Assembly (NCBI RefSeq): GCF_004923255.1
Contig: NZ_QYRT01000010.1
Location: forward strand, 43,981-107,980
Direction: 5' to 3'
Source: Subtercola vilae
GTDB lineage: Bacteria; Actinomycetota; Actinomycetes; Actinomycetales; Microbacteriaceae
Length of the DNA: 64,000 bases
The translations under genes were made by a program, and so were the position numbers. Of this stretch, positions 1 through 8,877 are shown one piece after another; position 1 is the stretch's first letter, and each line of letters begins with the position of its first letter. The notes under the pieces were generated by a model. It made no database searches and was not told the origin of the DNA. It worked only from the letters and a program-made list of their open reading frames with translations.

Positions 1-1377
1 GCGTCGGAGCTGGATGGGGCGGCCCTGTGAGCTGAGCGATGAGACTGCATCCGCGACCGCGGTGTAATGCAGATCGCCGTGGCCCCCGACGACCATCAAC
101 CGAAATTGGGCGCCTTCGCGCCAGAGAATCTCTGCCGCGTACACGACGGCGAGCTGGTTCTTTCGTTCTTCGTTGCTGCCGACGGTGAGCACGAGGGGAA
201 GAGCGTGGCTCGTCTCGGCGACGCCCTCCAACCCGGGAATGTGCTCAATGGGCAGCGGAACTGCCTCGATGCGGGGCCCCGGCAGCCCTTGCGGCAGCAG
301 CGAGGCGCTGAACGAGCCGAACTCTGCAGCAGCAGAATGTGAGATCGCCACAGCCGTGTCAAAGTGTTTCAGCATCGAGAGGTAGTTGACGAATCGCAGG
401 CTCTCGAGGCGGTGTACGAGGCTGCCGCTGGTCGACGGAATCATGTCATAGACGATGGCGGTCGTGGTGTTGGAGGAGAACCGCGCGAGCGTGGCCAGCA
501 TCTCGGCCCCGCTACCGTTCGGTATCTCGGGTAGAAAGACGGTGGTCTTCCATGGAACAACCAGTGCAAGATCAGCATCGTCGAAGTCGCTCTTTTCGAG
601 ACGCTTTTCTTCGTTCCAGTCAATGACTCGAGTGTGTTCTTCGGGTTCAAGCCCGCGCAGCGCGACTCCGTCATCGGTGAGCGCAACGAGCCGCACGCTG
701 TCGAGCGGCCAACGCTTCAGAGTCTCCCTCGTCACGCGCTGTACGCCTGAATTGAAACCCGAACGGGCCGAGAAATCGACGTATGCTACGGCGACGTCGG
801 TGACGACCTCGATTTGCCTATGCTGCGAATGGTGCCTCGCGGTCCAGACACCTGAATGTGCAAGGATACGCATTGCGGCGTCTCGATCGTCGGTGCCCCG
901 CAGGTCGCGGGCCAGCCCCAACAATTGAGCCTGGTCGGGAAAACAGCCGCTCACGGCGACGACAATCAACCAGAGCTCAGCGTTCGAGCGTGTTGAGCGC
1001 ACTTGGTGGGTGACGAGCCCCAGCAACTGCTCCAGCGACAGAGTCGAGAGATCAAAACTGTGATCGGCAACGAGCAGGGGCACGATCTGCGCGAGGCGTT
1101 CCCGCAGCCGGTGCCGAGCGTCATGCAGCCGCGCCTCGCCGTGGGTCAACGGATTGCTCAGCCGCATTCTGCCGGCGCGGAGCGCGTTCAGGCGCTCGCG
1201 AGCTCGAAGGCGTCGAAGCGGCGCCGTCACGCGCCAACTGAGGCTGCTGCGCATTTCTTCTGCGGTCGGACCCCCGCTCGCCACGTCGCCCATTACATGG
1301 GAGAGCCAGCCATCGATTTCGATTCGAGACGGATGAGCGACGGCGAACGAGTTCAAGGCTTCTGGCACGGGATCCAT
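1..1377 (-). CDS. GT4-family glycosyltransferase with N-terminal SWR motif (3' end outside window)
   Basis: An uninterrupted frame of 459 codons runs from an ATG at 1377 off the left edge, so the C-terminal part, including the donor-binding E-x7-E region, is not seen. Residues 46-55 read LSWRVTAPLR. Residues 134-147 (ELWLIVVAVSGCFP) and about 199-219 (VDFSARSGFNSGVQRV and following) match the same two blocks in the three GT4 proteins at 6955, 11702 and 13249. A later NEERKNQLAVVYAAEILWR stretch is the GT4 nucleotide-sugar half. Those paralogues are about 490-620 residues long, so perhaps 60-150 residues are missing. It lies 16 bases after the GT-C gene and probably ends that minus-strand operon. 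Sugar donor and acceptor are unknown. Confidence 0.85.
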   Translation of the reverse strand, partial: MDPVPEALNSFAVAHPSRIEIDGWLSHVMGDVASGGPTAEEMRSSLSWRVTAPLRRLRARERLNALRAGRMRLSNPLTHGEARLHDARHRLRERLAQIVPLLVADHSFDLSTLSLEQLLGLVTHQVRSTRSNAELWLIVVAVSGCFPDQAQLLGLARDLRGTDDRDAAMRILAHSGVWTARHHSQHRQIEVVTDVAVAYVDFSARSGFNSGVQRVTRETLKRWPLDSVRLVALTDDGVALRGLEPEEHTRVIDWNEEKRLEKSDFDDADLALVVPWKTTVFLPEIPNGSGAEMLATLARFSSNTTTAIVYDMIPSTSGSLVHRLESLRFVNYLSMLKHFDTAVAISHSAAAEFGSFSASLLPQGLPGPRIEAVPLPIEHIPGLEGVAETSHALPLVLTVGSNEERKNQLAVVYAAEILWREGAQFRLMVVGGHGDLHYTAVADAVSSLSSQGRPIQLRR

Positions 1378-1393
1378 GCTAGCGCGGACGATT

Positions 1394-2884
1394 TCAATAC
1401 AGCGCCCACAGAGAGGCGTACGGGTCGAACGGAGCTGCGAACGAATAAATGGCGAACCCGTCAACTTCTGTACGTTCGAAAGCTCCTACCGCTTTGGTAC
1501 CCGACTTCAGCGCGGCGTCGTTCTCGTTTCCCGCCTGCACGACGACGACCCGGGGGTCGAGGGCTGCCGCCGCAGTTTCATAGGGCGCATAGCGACGAGG
1601 TTCGGAGAGCGACGCAGCGGTGACGTGCTCGTGGGTTTCGGCCGCGAGGGAATAGGCAATCCAGTAATCGCCGTACACCGCGGTGACTCCGCGGGAGGTG
1701 AGGTAGTTGCCGAGGCCCGTGATGTCACCCACCCCGTAGCGACCGGCTGTCGTCCACGAGAGGGTCGGTTTGACGACAGCGATGTGCGTCAGCGTCAACC
1801 CCACGGCGAGTGCAACAACAACGACCGGAACCCATCGCACTCTGACGGCAGCGTAGGCGAGCGAGAGGGTGAGGGCCGGCAGCAGATAGACGCTGTAACG
1901 GGTGTCGTTCGCCGAGAGAACGACTCCCGAACCCACCACGATGACGAGGGAGGCCAGAGCGGTTCCCAGGAACAGCGCCGCCGCCCCGGGGTTTCTGTGG
2001 CGCACGGCGAGAACACCGAGCAGTACCAGAAGCGCCGCACACGCCAGAGCGATCAGAATGCTCGGGATGCCCCCGGCCGCGCCGAACGTGCTTGCCAACG
2101 TGCTCGTGAACAGCGTGACGAAGCCGCGCGGGCTGAAGTGTGAGGCACCCTTCGGGCTGAGCGCCCCGAGACTGACGCTGAAGGCGATGAGCCAGGGGAG
2201 GGCCCCCACCGTGGCGGCGAGGGCAGCGGCGACGATCCGCTTCCAGAGCCCCGGGGCGCGCCGCTGGCGCAGCACGAGAATGACGATGGCGGGAAGTGCG
2301 AGTGCTGCTGCCATGGGGGACTGCCAGAAGGCAAGGCCGGCCAGCAGGCCGACGGTTGCCCACTGCAGAACGGGGTGACGCGCATCCGTTCGCAACGAGA
2401 CGATGATGACGCCGAGCCCCAGCAGGAGGCTGGGGCCGTAGAAGCCCGGCTCACTGATAGAGACCTTCAGCGTGTAGTACCCCGAGAACCAGAAGACGAT
2501 ACCGGCGACGGTACCGACGCGCGTGTCGAAGAGCAGGGTACCGAGCTGCCGCACGAGCACGGCCACCCCGGCGAAGATCAGCGTCGCCACCACCGAGAGC
2601 ACCTCGATGTGTGCGCCGAACACCAGCATGGCGGCGCCGGCGACGAACTCGAGCAGGGTACCGCCGTAGGTCTGGCCCCAGAAGAACCAGGCAATGTCGC
2701 CTTCGCTGATGTGCTTCGCCACGAGGTAGACGATGGCGTTGTCGGAATCGACGGTGAACGCGGGGGTGAAGAGCAGCGCGATGCGCAGTGCCACTCCCGC
2801 GGACAACAGTACCCAGAATGCGACAGCCCACGCGCGCCCGTCGGTGTGGCTTCGTTTTGTGGGTACCCGCTGGGCCGTCGTCAT
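1394..2884 (-). CDS. Polytopic GT-C-type membrane glycosyltransferase-like protein
   Basis: A 496-residue protein with roughly ten hydrophobic segments. The first is at about residues 17-35, followed by a loop with acidic residues (TVDSDNA) and the aromatic stretch IAWFFWGQTYGG. This layout (first extracytoplasmic loop with paired acidic residues, many membrane spans, soluble C-terminal part after about residue 370) is typical of GT-C enzymes that use polyprenyl-phosphate sugars, such as the PMT/ArnT group. The start ATG at 2884 overlaps the stop of the upstream rhamnosyltransferase-like gene in an ATGA. A longer open frame upstream reads through that gene antigenically unlike protein (Arg-rich) and is rejected. 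Likely adds a sugar outside the membrane to the glycan made by this locus; substrate unknown. Confidence 0.7.
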   Translation of the reverse strand: MTTAQRVPTKRSHTDGRAWAVAFWVLLSAGVALRIALLFTPAFTVDSDNAIVYLVAKHISEGDIAWFFWGQTYGGTLLEFVAGAAMLVFGAHIEVLSVVATLIFAGVAVLVRQLGTLLFDTRVGTVAGIVFWFSGYYTLKVSISEPGFYGPSLLLGLGVIIVSLRTDARHPVLQWATVGLLAGLAFWQSPMAAALALPAIVILVLRQRRAPGLWKRIVAAALAATVGALPWLIAFSVSLGALSPKGASHFSPRGFVTLFTSTLASTFGAAGGIPSILIALACAALLVLLGVLAVRHRNPGAAALFLGTALASLVIVVGSGVVLSANDTRYSVYLLPALTLSLAYAAVRVRWVPVVVVALAVGLTLTHIAVVKPTLSWTTAGRYGVGDITGLGNYLTSRGVTAVYGDYWIAYSLAAETHEHVTAASLSEPRRYAPYETAAAALDPRVVVVQAGNENDAALKSGTKAVGAFERTEVDGFAIYSFAAPFDPYASLWALY

Positions 2885-3744
2885 GCTCGGCGGGCTCCCA
2901 CGATCGATCGGAGCCCCAGCCCCACCCGAAGCGCCACCCGAACGGGCAGGTAGTACCACTCGTGGTACCGCTTCGCGAGGTACAGGTACGCGCTGTGGTG
3001 GTGCGCCTTCAGCATGGCTGCCGAGTGGCTGCGTGTGCTGGTGCCCCCGGCATGCATCACGGTGGCGGTGGGTACGTAGAGCACCGAGTAGCCGGCCAAC
3101 CCGAGGCGCTCGGCGAGGTCGACGTCTTCGAAGTACATGAAGAAGCGGTGGTCGAAGCCGTCGACGGCGTCGAAGGCAGCACGACGCACGAGCATGCACG
3201 AGCCGGAGAGCCAGCCCGCGGCGACGGGGTCGGTGCCGGTCGTGGCCGACTTGTCGGCACGCAGGTACCGTTTCGACCACGGGTTCGCCGGCCAGACGCG
3301 GTGCAACACAGCGTGACCAGCCCCCGAGGTGAGAGAGGGCAGGTCACGGGCAGACGGGTAGATGGTGCCGTCGTCGTTCGTCACGCGGGGGCCGACCACC
3401 CCGATGCGTTCGTCACCCGTGGCGACCCGCATCAGTTCGTCGATGCTGCCGGGCTCGAACTGCACGTCGGGGTTGGTGACCAGAATCCACTCGACCTCCG
3501 GGCCGAGGGTGGCTGCCGCGAAGTTCACGGCGCCGCCGTAGCCGAGGTTCGCGCCGGGCGTCAGCACGGTGGCGCCGGTGCCCTCGAGTGCGCTGAGTGG
3601 GTCTGACGCGGCGTTGTTCACGACGCAGAGCTCGAGGCCCGACCGGGCGGTCGACGCTGCCGCTGCCGGCACCGAGGCCAGGCAGCTGAGAACGTCGTCT
3701 TCAGAGAAATAGCTCACGGTCACGAGGGCCACGGTGCCGGTCAT
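2881..3744 (-). CDS. GT2 rhamnosyltransferase-like protein (WbbL type)
   Basis: A 287-residue GT-A fold glycosyltransferase. The N-terminus VALVTVSYFSEDDVLSCL is the standard GT2 opening strand, VTNPDVQ is the DxD-like metal/nucleotide site, and the segment DGTIYPSARDLPSL followed by a PWSKRYL-like stretch is typical of the WbbL rhamnosyltransferase group. FDHRFFMYFEDVDLAERL is the ED-x acceptor-side motif. Length is near the family norm (about 290). It overlaps both neighbours by four bases, so it is translationally coupled within a minus-strand glycan operon. A cytoplasmic enzyme extending a polyprenyl-linked oligosaccharide is the likely role. Rhamnose as the donor is inferred from family resemblance only. 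Confidence 0.8.
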   Translation of the reverse strand: MTGTVALVTVSYFSEDDVLSCLASVPAAAASTARSGLELCVVNNAASDPLSALEGTGATVLTPGANLGYGGAVNFAAATLGPEVEWILVTNPDVQFEPGSIDELMRVATGDERIGVVGPRVTNDDGTIYPSARDLPSLTSGAGHAVLHRVWPANPWSKRYLRADKSATTGTDPVAAGWLSGSCMLVRRAAFDAVDGFDHRFFMYFEDVDLAERLGLAGYSVLYVPTATVMHAGGTSTRSHSAAMLKAHHHSAYLYLAKRYHEWYYLPVRVALRVGLGLRSIVGARRA

Positions 3745-4931
3745 CGGGGGCCTTTCTTCTCGGTCGTCAGCTGTGTCGATGGATGCCCGGCGGCGCGATA
3801 CGCCACTGCATGCCGGTCAGCGCAGGCCTGCCATGTGAAGCCCTCGGCACGCGCCGCGCCAGCACGGGCCAGCCGGCGCCTCTCGGCAGGATCATCCAGA
3901 AGCGCCGCCAGCGCACGCCCGATGCTACCCGGGTCGACATCGCAGTAGCTGACCGCGTCGCCGCCCACCTCAGGCAGCGAGAGCCGCCGGGTGGTGAGAA
4001 CGCACGAGCCGCTCGCCATGGCCTCGAGCACGGGAAGGCCGAAGCCCTCGCCGAGGCTCGGGTAGGCCGTGAGCAGCGACCCGCCGAGCAGCGAGCGCAG
4101 GTCATCGAGCGGCAGGTAGCCGAGGGTGCGCACGTCGAAGCCGCTCGCCACGGCTGCGGCCACGGTGTCGGCGACAGACGAATCCCAGCCGGGGCCGCCG
4201 GCGAGCAGCAGCGCCGGGCGGTCTGCGGGGGCGTGTGCCGAGACGGCCTCGACGTAGCCGCGCACGAGGGCAGACACATTCTTGCGCGGTTCGAGAGTGC
4301 CGAGAAATGCGATCCACGAGACCGGCTGAGGGTCGAGTGTCTTCTGGAACGCCGCGATGTCGTCGGCGGTGGGCAAGTGAAACACGTTCTGGTCGTACCC
4401 GAGCGGCGCGGCGAACACGCGTGCTGATCTCGCCCGGGTGATGCGGGTGAACTCGTTCGCGGTGGCGACGCTCGGTGTCACAACGGTGACGTGCGCGAGC
4501 GCTGCAGCGCGGATCCAGCCGCGAAAGAACAGCCGCTTGACCCTGCCGTGCACCGCGGGGTCGGTGAAGAAGGTGAGGTCGTGCACGGTGACCACGCGTG
4601 CGGCCCTCGTGAAAACGGGAAACGTGTAGTGGGGCGAGTGGATGACCGCTGCCCCCGCTGCTCTGGCCAGCCGAACCAGCCCGGTCTGTTCCCACACGAA
4701 CCGCAGCGCGGTGCGCTCCGCCCACGCGGGCGCCGTCACGACGCTTCCGACGCCCGAGGCCTCGAAGTACGTCCGGTCGCGCTGCTGGCACACCACCACA
4801 ACGTCGATGCCGTCGCGGGCGAGCAGTGGAATGACGCTGTCGACGTACCGGCCCACCCCGCCGCGGTTGGCGGGAATCGCGGTCGCATCGACCAGCACAC
4901 GCAGAGCGGGCGCGGGCTCTCTGCCGCTCAC
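3741..4931 (-). CDS. GT4 glycosyltransferase (WbdA/WbaZ-like)
   Basis: A 396-residue retaining GT-B glycosyltransferase. Near the N-terminus DATAIPANRGGVGRYV carries the glycine-rich GGxGR loop. TVHDLTFF is the family's mid-domain motif. FLGTLEPRKNVSALV and YPSLGEGFGLPVLEAMASG form the nucleotide-sugar half with the E-x7-E pair. The start is the GTG at 4931, whose GTGA overlaps the upstream stop. The same frame stays open to 5636, but that part is antisense to the dehydratase gene and is not protein-like. Unlike the four paralogues with the NTGxQR block, this one has an ordinary GT4 N-terminus. Mannosyl or deoxy-mannosyl transfer would fit the GDP-sugar genes next door; this is inference. Confidence 0.85.
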   Translation of the reverse strand: MSGREPAPALRVLVDATAIPANRGGVGRYVDSVIPLLARDGIDVVVVCQQRDRTYFEASGVGSVVTAPAWAERTALRFVWEQTGLVRLARAAGAAVIHSPHYTFPVFTRAARVVTVHDLTFFTDPAVHGRVKRLFFRGWIRAAALAHVTVVTPSVATANEFTRITRARSARVFAAPLGYDQNVFHLPTADDIAAFQKTLDPQPVSWIAFLGTLEPRKNVSALVRGYVEAVSAHAPADRPALLLAGGPGWDSSVADTVAAAVASGFDVRTLGYLPLDDLRSLLGGSLLTAYPSLGEGFGLPVLEAMASGSCVLTTRRLSLPEVGGDAVSYCDVDPGSIGRALAALLDDPAERRRLARAGAARAEGFTWQACADRHAVAYRAAGHPSTQLTTEKKGPR

Positions 4932-5893
4932 TCGTCGAGCAGCGCGAGATCGTTGTCGACCATGCGCGCGACGAGTTCGTCGAAGCTCACCGTCGGCTGC
5001 CAGCCGAGTTCGGTGCGCGCCTTCGAGGCATCGCCCAACTGTTCCGCCGGGTCGACCGGGCGAACGAATTCGGGGTTCACCACGACGAGGTCGGCCCAGG
5101 AGTCGATACCGGCCCGGGTGAACGCGGCGTCGAGAAAATCGCCGATGGTGTGCGAGACGCCGGTGGCCACGATGAAGTCGCCGGCTGTCTCGGCGCCGGC
5201 AGCCCGGCGCATCGCGTCGACGTAGTCGGGTGCCCAGCCCCAGTCGCGGCGGGCGTCGAGGTTGCCGAGTTCGAGCCGGTCTTGCAGCCCGCGGCTGATG
5301 CGGGCCACCCCGGCCGTGATCTTGCGTGTCACGAAGGCCTCGGGGCGGCGCGGTGACTCGTGGTTGTACAGAATACAGTTCGACGCGTGCAGCCCCCGGC
5401 CACGGAACACGCCCACCGACAGGTGCGCGTACGCCTTCGACGCGCCGTAGGGCGACGACGGCCTGATGGCGGTGGTCTCGGTCTGCGGGGTGACCTCGGC
5501 CTGGCCGAAGATCTCGGCGCTCGACGCGTGCACGAGGCGCACGGGATGCCCGGCCTCCTGCAGCGCGTACGCACTGCCGAGCAGCCGCACCACCACCTGG
5601 CCGTTCACAGCCCCTGTGAGCACGGGATTCTGCCACGACGCGAAAACACTGCTGACGGCCGCCAGGCTGTACAGCTCGTCGGGGCGAACGGCCGCCACAA
5701 GGCTCTCGAGGGCATCCGGTGCCTGCAGATCGACCTCGTGAAGCGTGAGGCCCGGGCGCTCGCCGAGAGCCCGCAGGTTCTCTTCGGTACTGTTTCGCAC
5801 GACCCCGTGCACCTCGTAGCCGTCGGCGAGCAGGGCCTCAGCGAGGTACGACCCGTCTTGGCCTGAGATGCCGGTGATCAGTGCAACGGGCAC
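4928..5893 (-). CDS. GDP-mannose 4,6-dehydratase-like SDR (second copy)
   Basis: A 321-residue extended SDR. The N-terminal TGISGQDGSYL is the NAD(P)-binding loop typical of GDP-mannose dehydratases. YNHESPRRPEAFVTRKI and LGNLDARRDWGWAPDYV are GMD signatures. The catalytic region reads ASSAEIFG followed by SPYGASKAYAH, so Tyr and Lys are kept but the usual Thr/Ser before Glu is Ala. It is about half identical by eye to the neighbouring copy and separated from it by only 4 bases. It may be a second dehydratase with altered specificity or may work on the keto-sugar product. A canonical RMD reductase would not be expected to keep the NHESPRR block. Confidence 0.8.
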   Translation of the reverse strand: MPVALITGISGQDGSYLAEALLADGYEVHGVVRNSTEENLRALGERPGLTLHEVDLQAPDALESLVAAVRPDELYSLAAVSSVFASWQNPVLTGAVNGQVVVRLLGSAYALQEAGHPVRLVHASSAEIFGQAEVTPQTETTAIRPSSPYGASKAYAHLSVGVFRGRGLHASNCILYNHESPRRPEAFVTRKITAGVARISRGLQDRLELGNLDARRDWGWAPDYVDAMRRAAGAETAGDFIVATGVSHTIGDFLDAAFTRAGIDSWADLVVVNPEFVRPVDPAEQLGDASKARTELGWQPTVSFDELVARMVDNDLALLDE

Positions 5894-5897
5894 GGGT

Positions 5898-6884
<987 letters not shown>

Positions 6885-6945
6885 GATTCCTCGTTGTCTG
6901 TGTCAGGGGCTTCTGCGATAGCCCATGCTACTGGGCCCGATCAAC

Positions 6946-6951
6946 TAGTAT
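6946..6951 (+). promoter_or_regulatory. -10 box (TAGTAT) of the GT4 gene at 6955
   Basis: TAGTAT ends 3 bases before the ATG at 6955 and 6 bases before the GTG at 6958. The second spacing would suit a leaderless mRNA beginning at the GTG, giving a protein one residue shorter. No clear ribosome-binding site precedes either codon. Confidence 0.45.
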
Positions 6952-6954
6952 TCC

Positions 6955-8817
6955 ATGGTGGATGCCCCGACCGAGTCTGACGTGCCTGAAGGCGACCGTC
7001 TACTTCCGCTGAGGGGCACTGTCGTGAAGGGGTCGGCGGGTGCCGCTTCGGTCGCTGCCCTGGCCGGGCGGCTGCGCCAGATCGCGACCGTCATCCTGCC
7101 GGCAACCGTGCACTCCCACTCTGACGCGGGTGAGCTTGCCGCCGCGCTGGCCCGGCAGCTCCGCTCGTCGCTCGACGAAGCCGACATCTGGCTCGCCATC
7201 GTGGGTTTCAGTACCGTCTTCCCCACCATCGACGAGGTGCGGGCGGTTCGCCGGGCCCTCGCGCTGGCCGCTGAGGGTGTCGAGCTCGCGGCCCTGTTCG
7301 ACGCGCTCGAGCCCGTCGTCGAACGCGCGGCGACACCGGATGCCCCGCTCGAGCTGCTCACAGGAGCCACCGTCGTCGACGCCAACTTCAGCGGGCGCTT
7401 CGACCACAACACCGGCGTGCAGCGCGTGCTCCGCGAAACGGTCTCGCGCTGGAACCCCGTTCATCCTCTCGCCCTGGTCTGCTGGAATGACAGCGGCACG
7501 GCGCTTCGGCGCCTCACCGGCCGCGAGGTCACCCGGGTCACCGACTGGGCCGCGCATCATTCGCTGAGCCTCGCCGAGCGCCAGGAGCGCGAGCCGCACG
7601 ACCCGGCCCGCGACACGATCGTGGTGCCGGTTCGCTCGGTCATCGTCGAGATCGAGGTGGCGCAGCCCGAGACGGCCGCGGCGCTCGCGGCTCTCGCCGC
7701 GGTCAGCGGTAATCGCATGGGTCTCGTCGGTCACGACATGATTCCCTTCGTCAGCGCTCAGGGCCAGGCGAGTGAGGAGATCGAGCGGTTCGCGCGTTTT
7801 CTCACGGTGGTGAAGTACGCGCACCGGGTCTCGGGCGTGAGCGCGTCGGCCGCGGCCGAGTTCGAGGGCTTCGTGCACGCCGTTCGCGCCCAGGGGCTGC
7901 CGGGTCCCGACGTCGTGGCGGTGCCGTTGGCCATGAACGCGCCGTCGGCTTCGGCCCGGTCAGCGTTGGGGGAGCCCAGCGAACGGGCGGCCGCCGATCA
8001 GCTGCCCCTCGTGCTCGTGGTCGGCAGCCTCGAGCCGCGCAAGAACCACGACGCCATTCTGTTCGCCGCTCGTCGACTGGCCTCCTCGGGCGCTCGATTC
8101 CGCCTGCGCTTCATCGGCGGCGGCGGTGCGGCCGCCATCAAGCGATTCGACGACGATGTTCGGCTCGCCCGGGCGGCCGGCCTCGACGTCGAGGTGCTGC
8201 GCGGGGCGAACGACACCGTTCTGCTCGACTCGTACCGGCAGGCCCGGTTCACGGCCTTTCCGTCGCTGCACGAGGGCTTCGGGCTGCCGGTCGCCGAGTC
8301 GCTGGCCCTCGGCACCCCCGTCATCACGTCGAACCACGGCAGCCTGGCTGAGATCGCCGAGGGGGGCGGATGCCTCACCATCGATGCTCGCGACGACCAT
8401 GCGCTCGAACTCGCCATGGGCCGCCTGCTGAGCGACGACGAGTTCTACGAAACGCTGCGGGCCGAGGCCCTGGCCCGCACTTTCCGCACCTGGAACGACT
8501 ACGCCGCCGACCTCTGGGCCGCCCTCGTGGAGCCGCTCGCCGCGTCGATCGCGGCCCGGGCATCCGGAGCCGCCACGGCCCACCCCGAGGCCACGGCCCG
8601 CCCCGCGGCCGACGCCGACCGGTTGCTCGCCGAATGGTGGCAGGCCGTCAGCGCCCGTGCTGCCGCAACCCGCGCTCGTGAGAACTCTCTCGTGTTCAAG
8701 GCCCGAAAGGTGGTGCCACTGGCACGGTTCTTCGTTGCTCGGTCTCGGGAGATGGGTGTTCCTGCCGCCTCGAAAGCCGCCTGGCGGGTTGTGCGACGCC
8801 GTCTCGTTCGAGGCTGA
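6955..8817 (+). CDS. Large GT4 glycosyltransferase with NTGxQR-type N-terminal domain
   Basis: 620 residues, the longest of the four related GT4 enzymes here. Residues about 77-90 (DIWLAIVGFSTVFP) are the shared N-terminal helical block. Residues about 141-163 contain FDHNTGVQRVLRETVSRWN. VGSLEPRKNHDAILFAARRL and FPSLHEGFGLPVAESLALG form the donor-binding half with the E-x7-E pair, followed by SNHGSLAEIAEGG. Unlike its relatives it carries about 90 extra C-terminal residues rich in Ala and Arg, ending in the basic stretch KAAWRVVRRRLVRG, which might attach to membrane or partners. The start could equally be GTG 6958. It opens the plus-strand half of the glycan locus. Sugar specificity cannot be read from sequence. 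Confidence 0.85.
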   Translation: MVDAPTESDVPEGDRLLPLRGTVVKGSAGAASVAALAGRLRQIATVILPATVHSHSDAGELAAALARQLRSSLDEADIWLAIVGFSTVFPTIDEVRAVRRALALAAEGVELAALFDALEPVVERAATPDAPLELLTGATVVDANFSGRFDHNTGVQRVLRETVSRWNPVHPLALVCWNDSGTALRRLTGREVTRVTDWAAHHSLSLAERQEREPHDPARDTIVVPVRSVIVEIEVAQPETAAALAALAAVSGNRMGLVGHDMIPFVSAQGQASEEIERFARFLTVVKYAHRVSGVSASAAAEFEGFVHAVRAQGLPGPDVVAVPLAMNAPSASARSALGEPSERAAADQLPLVLVVGSLEPRKNHDAILFAARRLASSGARFRLRFIGGGGAAAIKRFDDDVRLARAAGLDVEVLRGANDTVLLDSYRQARFTAFPSLHEGFGLPVAESLALGTPVITSNHGSLAEIAEGGGCLTIDARDDHALELAMGRLLSDDEFYETLRAEALARTFRTWNDYAADLWAALVEPLAASIAARASGAATAHPEATARPAADADRLLAEWWQAVSARAAATRARENSLVFKARKVVPLARFFVARSREMGVPAASKAAWRVVRRRLVRG

Positions 8818-8877
8818 TTCGAAGGCAGCCCTTGCTACAGTGGGGCAACCTGCCGCCGACCCCAGGAGTGCTGAGCC

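Noticed and set aside
455..928. Plus-strand ORF of 157 codons
   Set aside because: It is Ser/Arg-rich and lies opposite the conserved minus-strand GT4 frame, which has family motifs.
1394..3280. A 628-residue version of the GT-C protein
   Set aside because: The added N-terminal 132 residues are Arg/Pro/His-rich and antiparallel in character to the overlapping rhamnosyltransferase gene; the ATGA overlap at 2884 is the natural start.
3741..5636. A 631-residue glycosyltransferase
   Set aside because: The extension overlaps the dehydratase gene on the same strand in another frame and has no protein-like composition.
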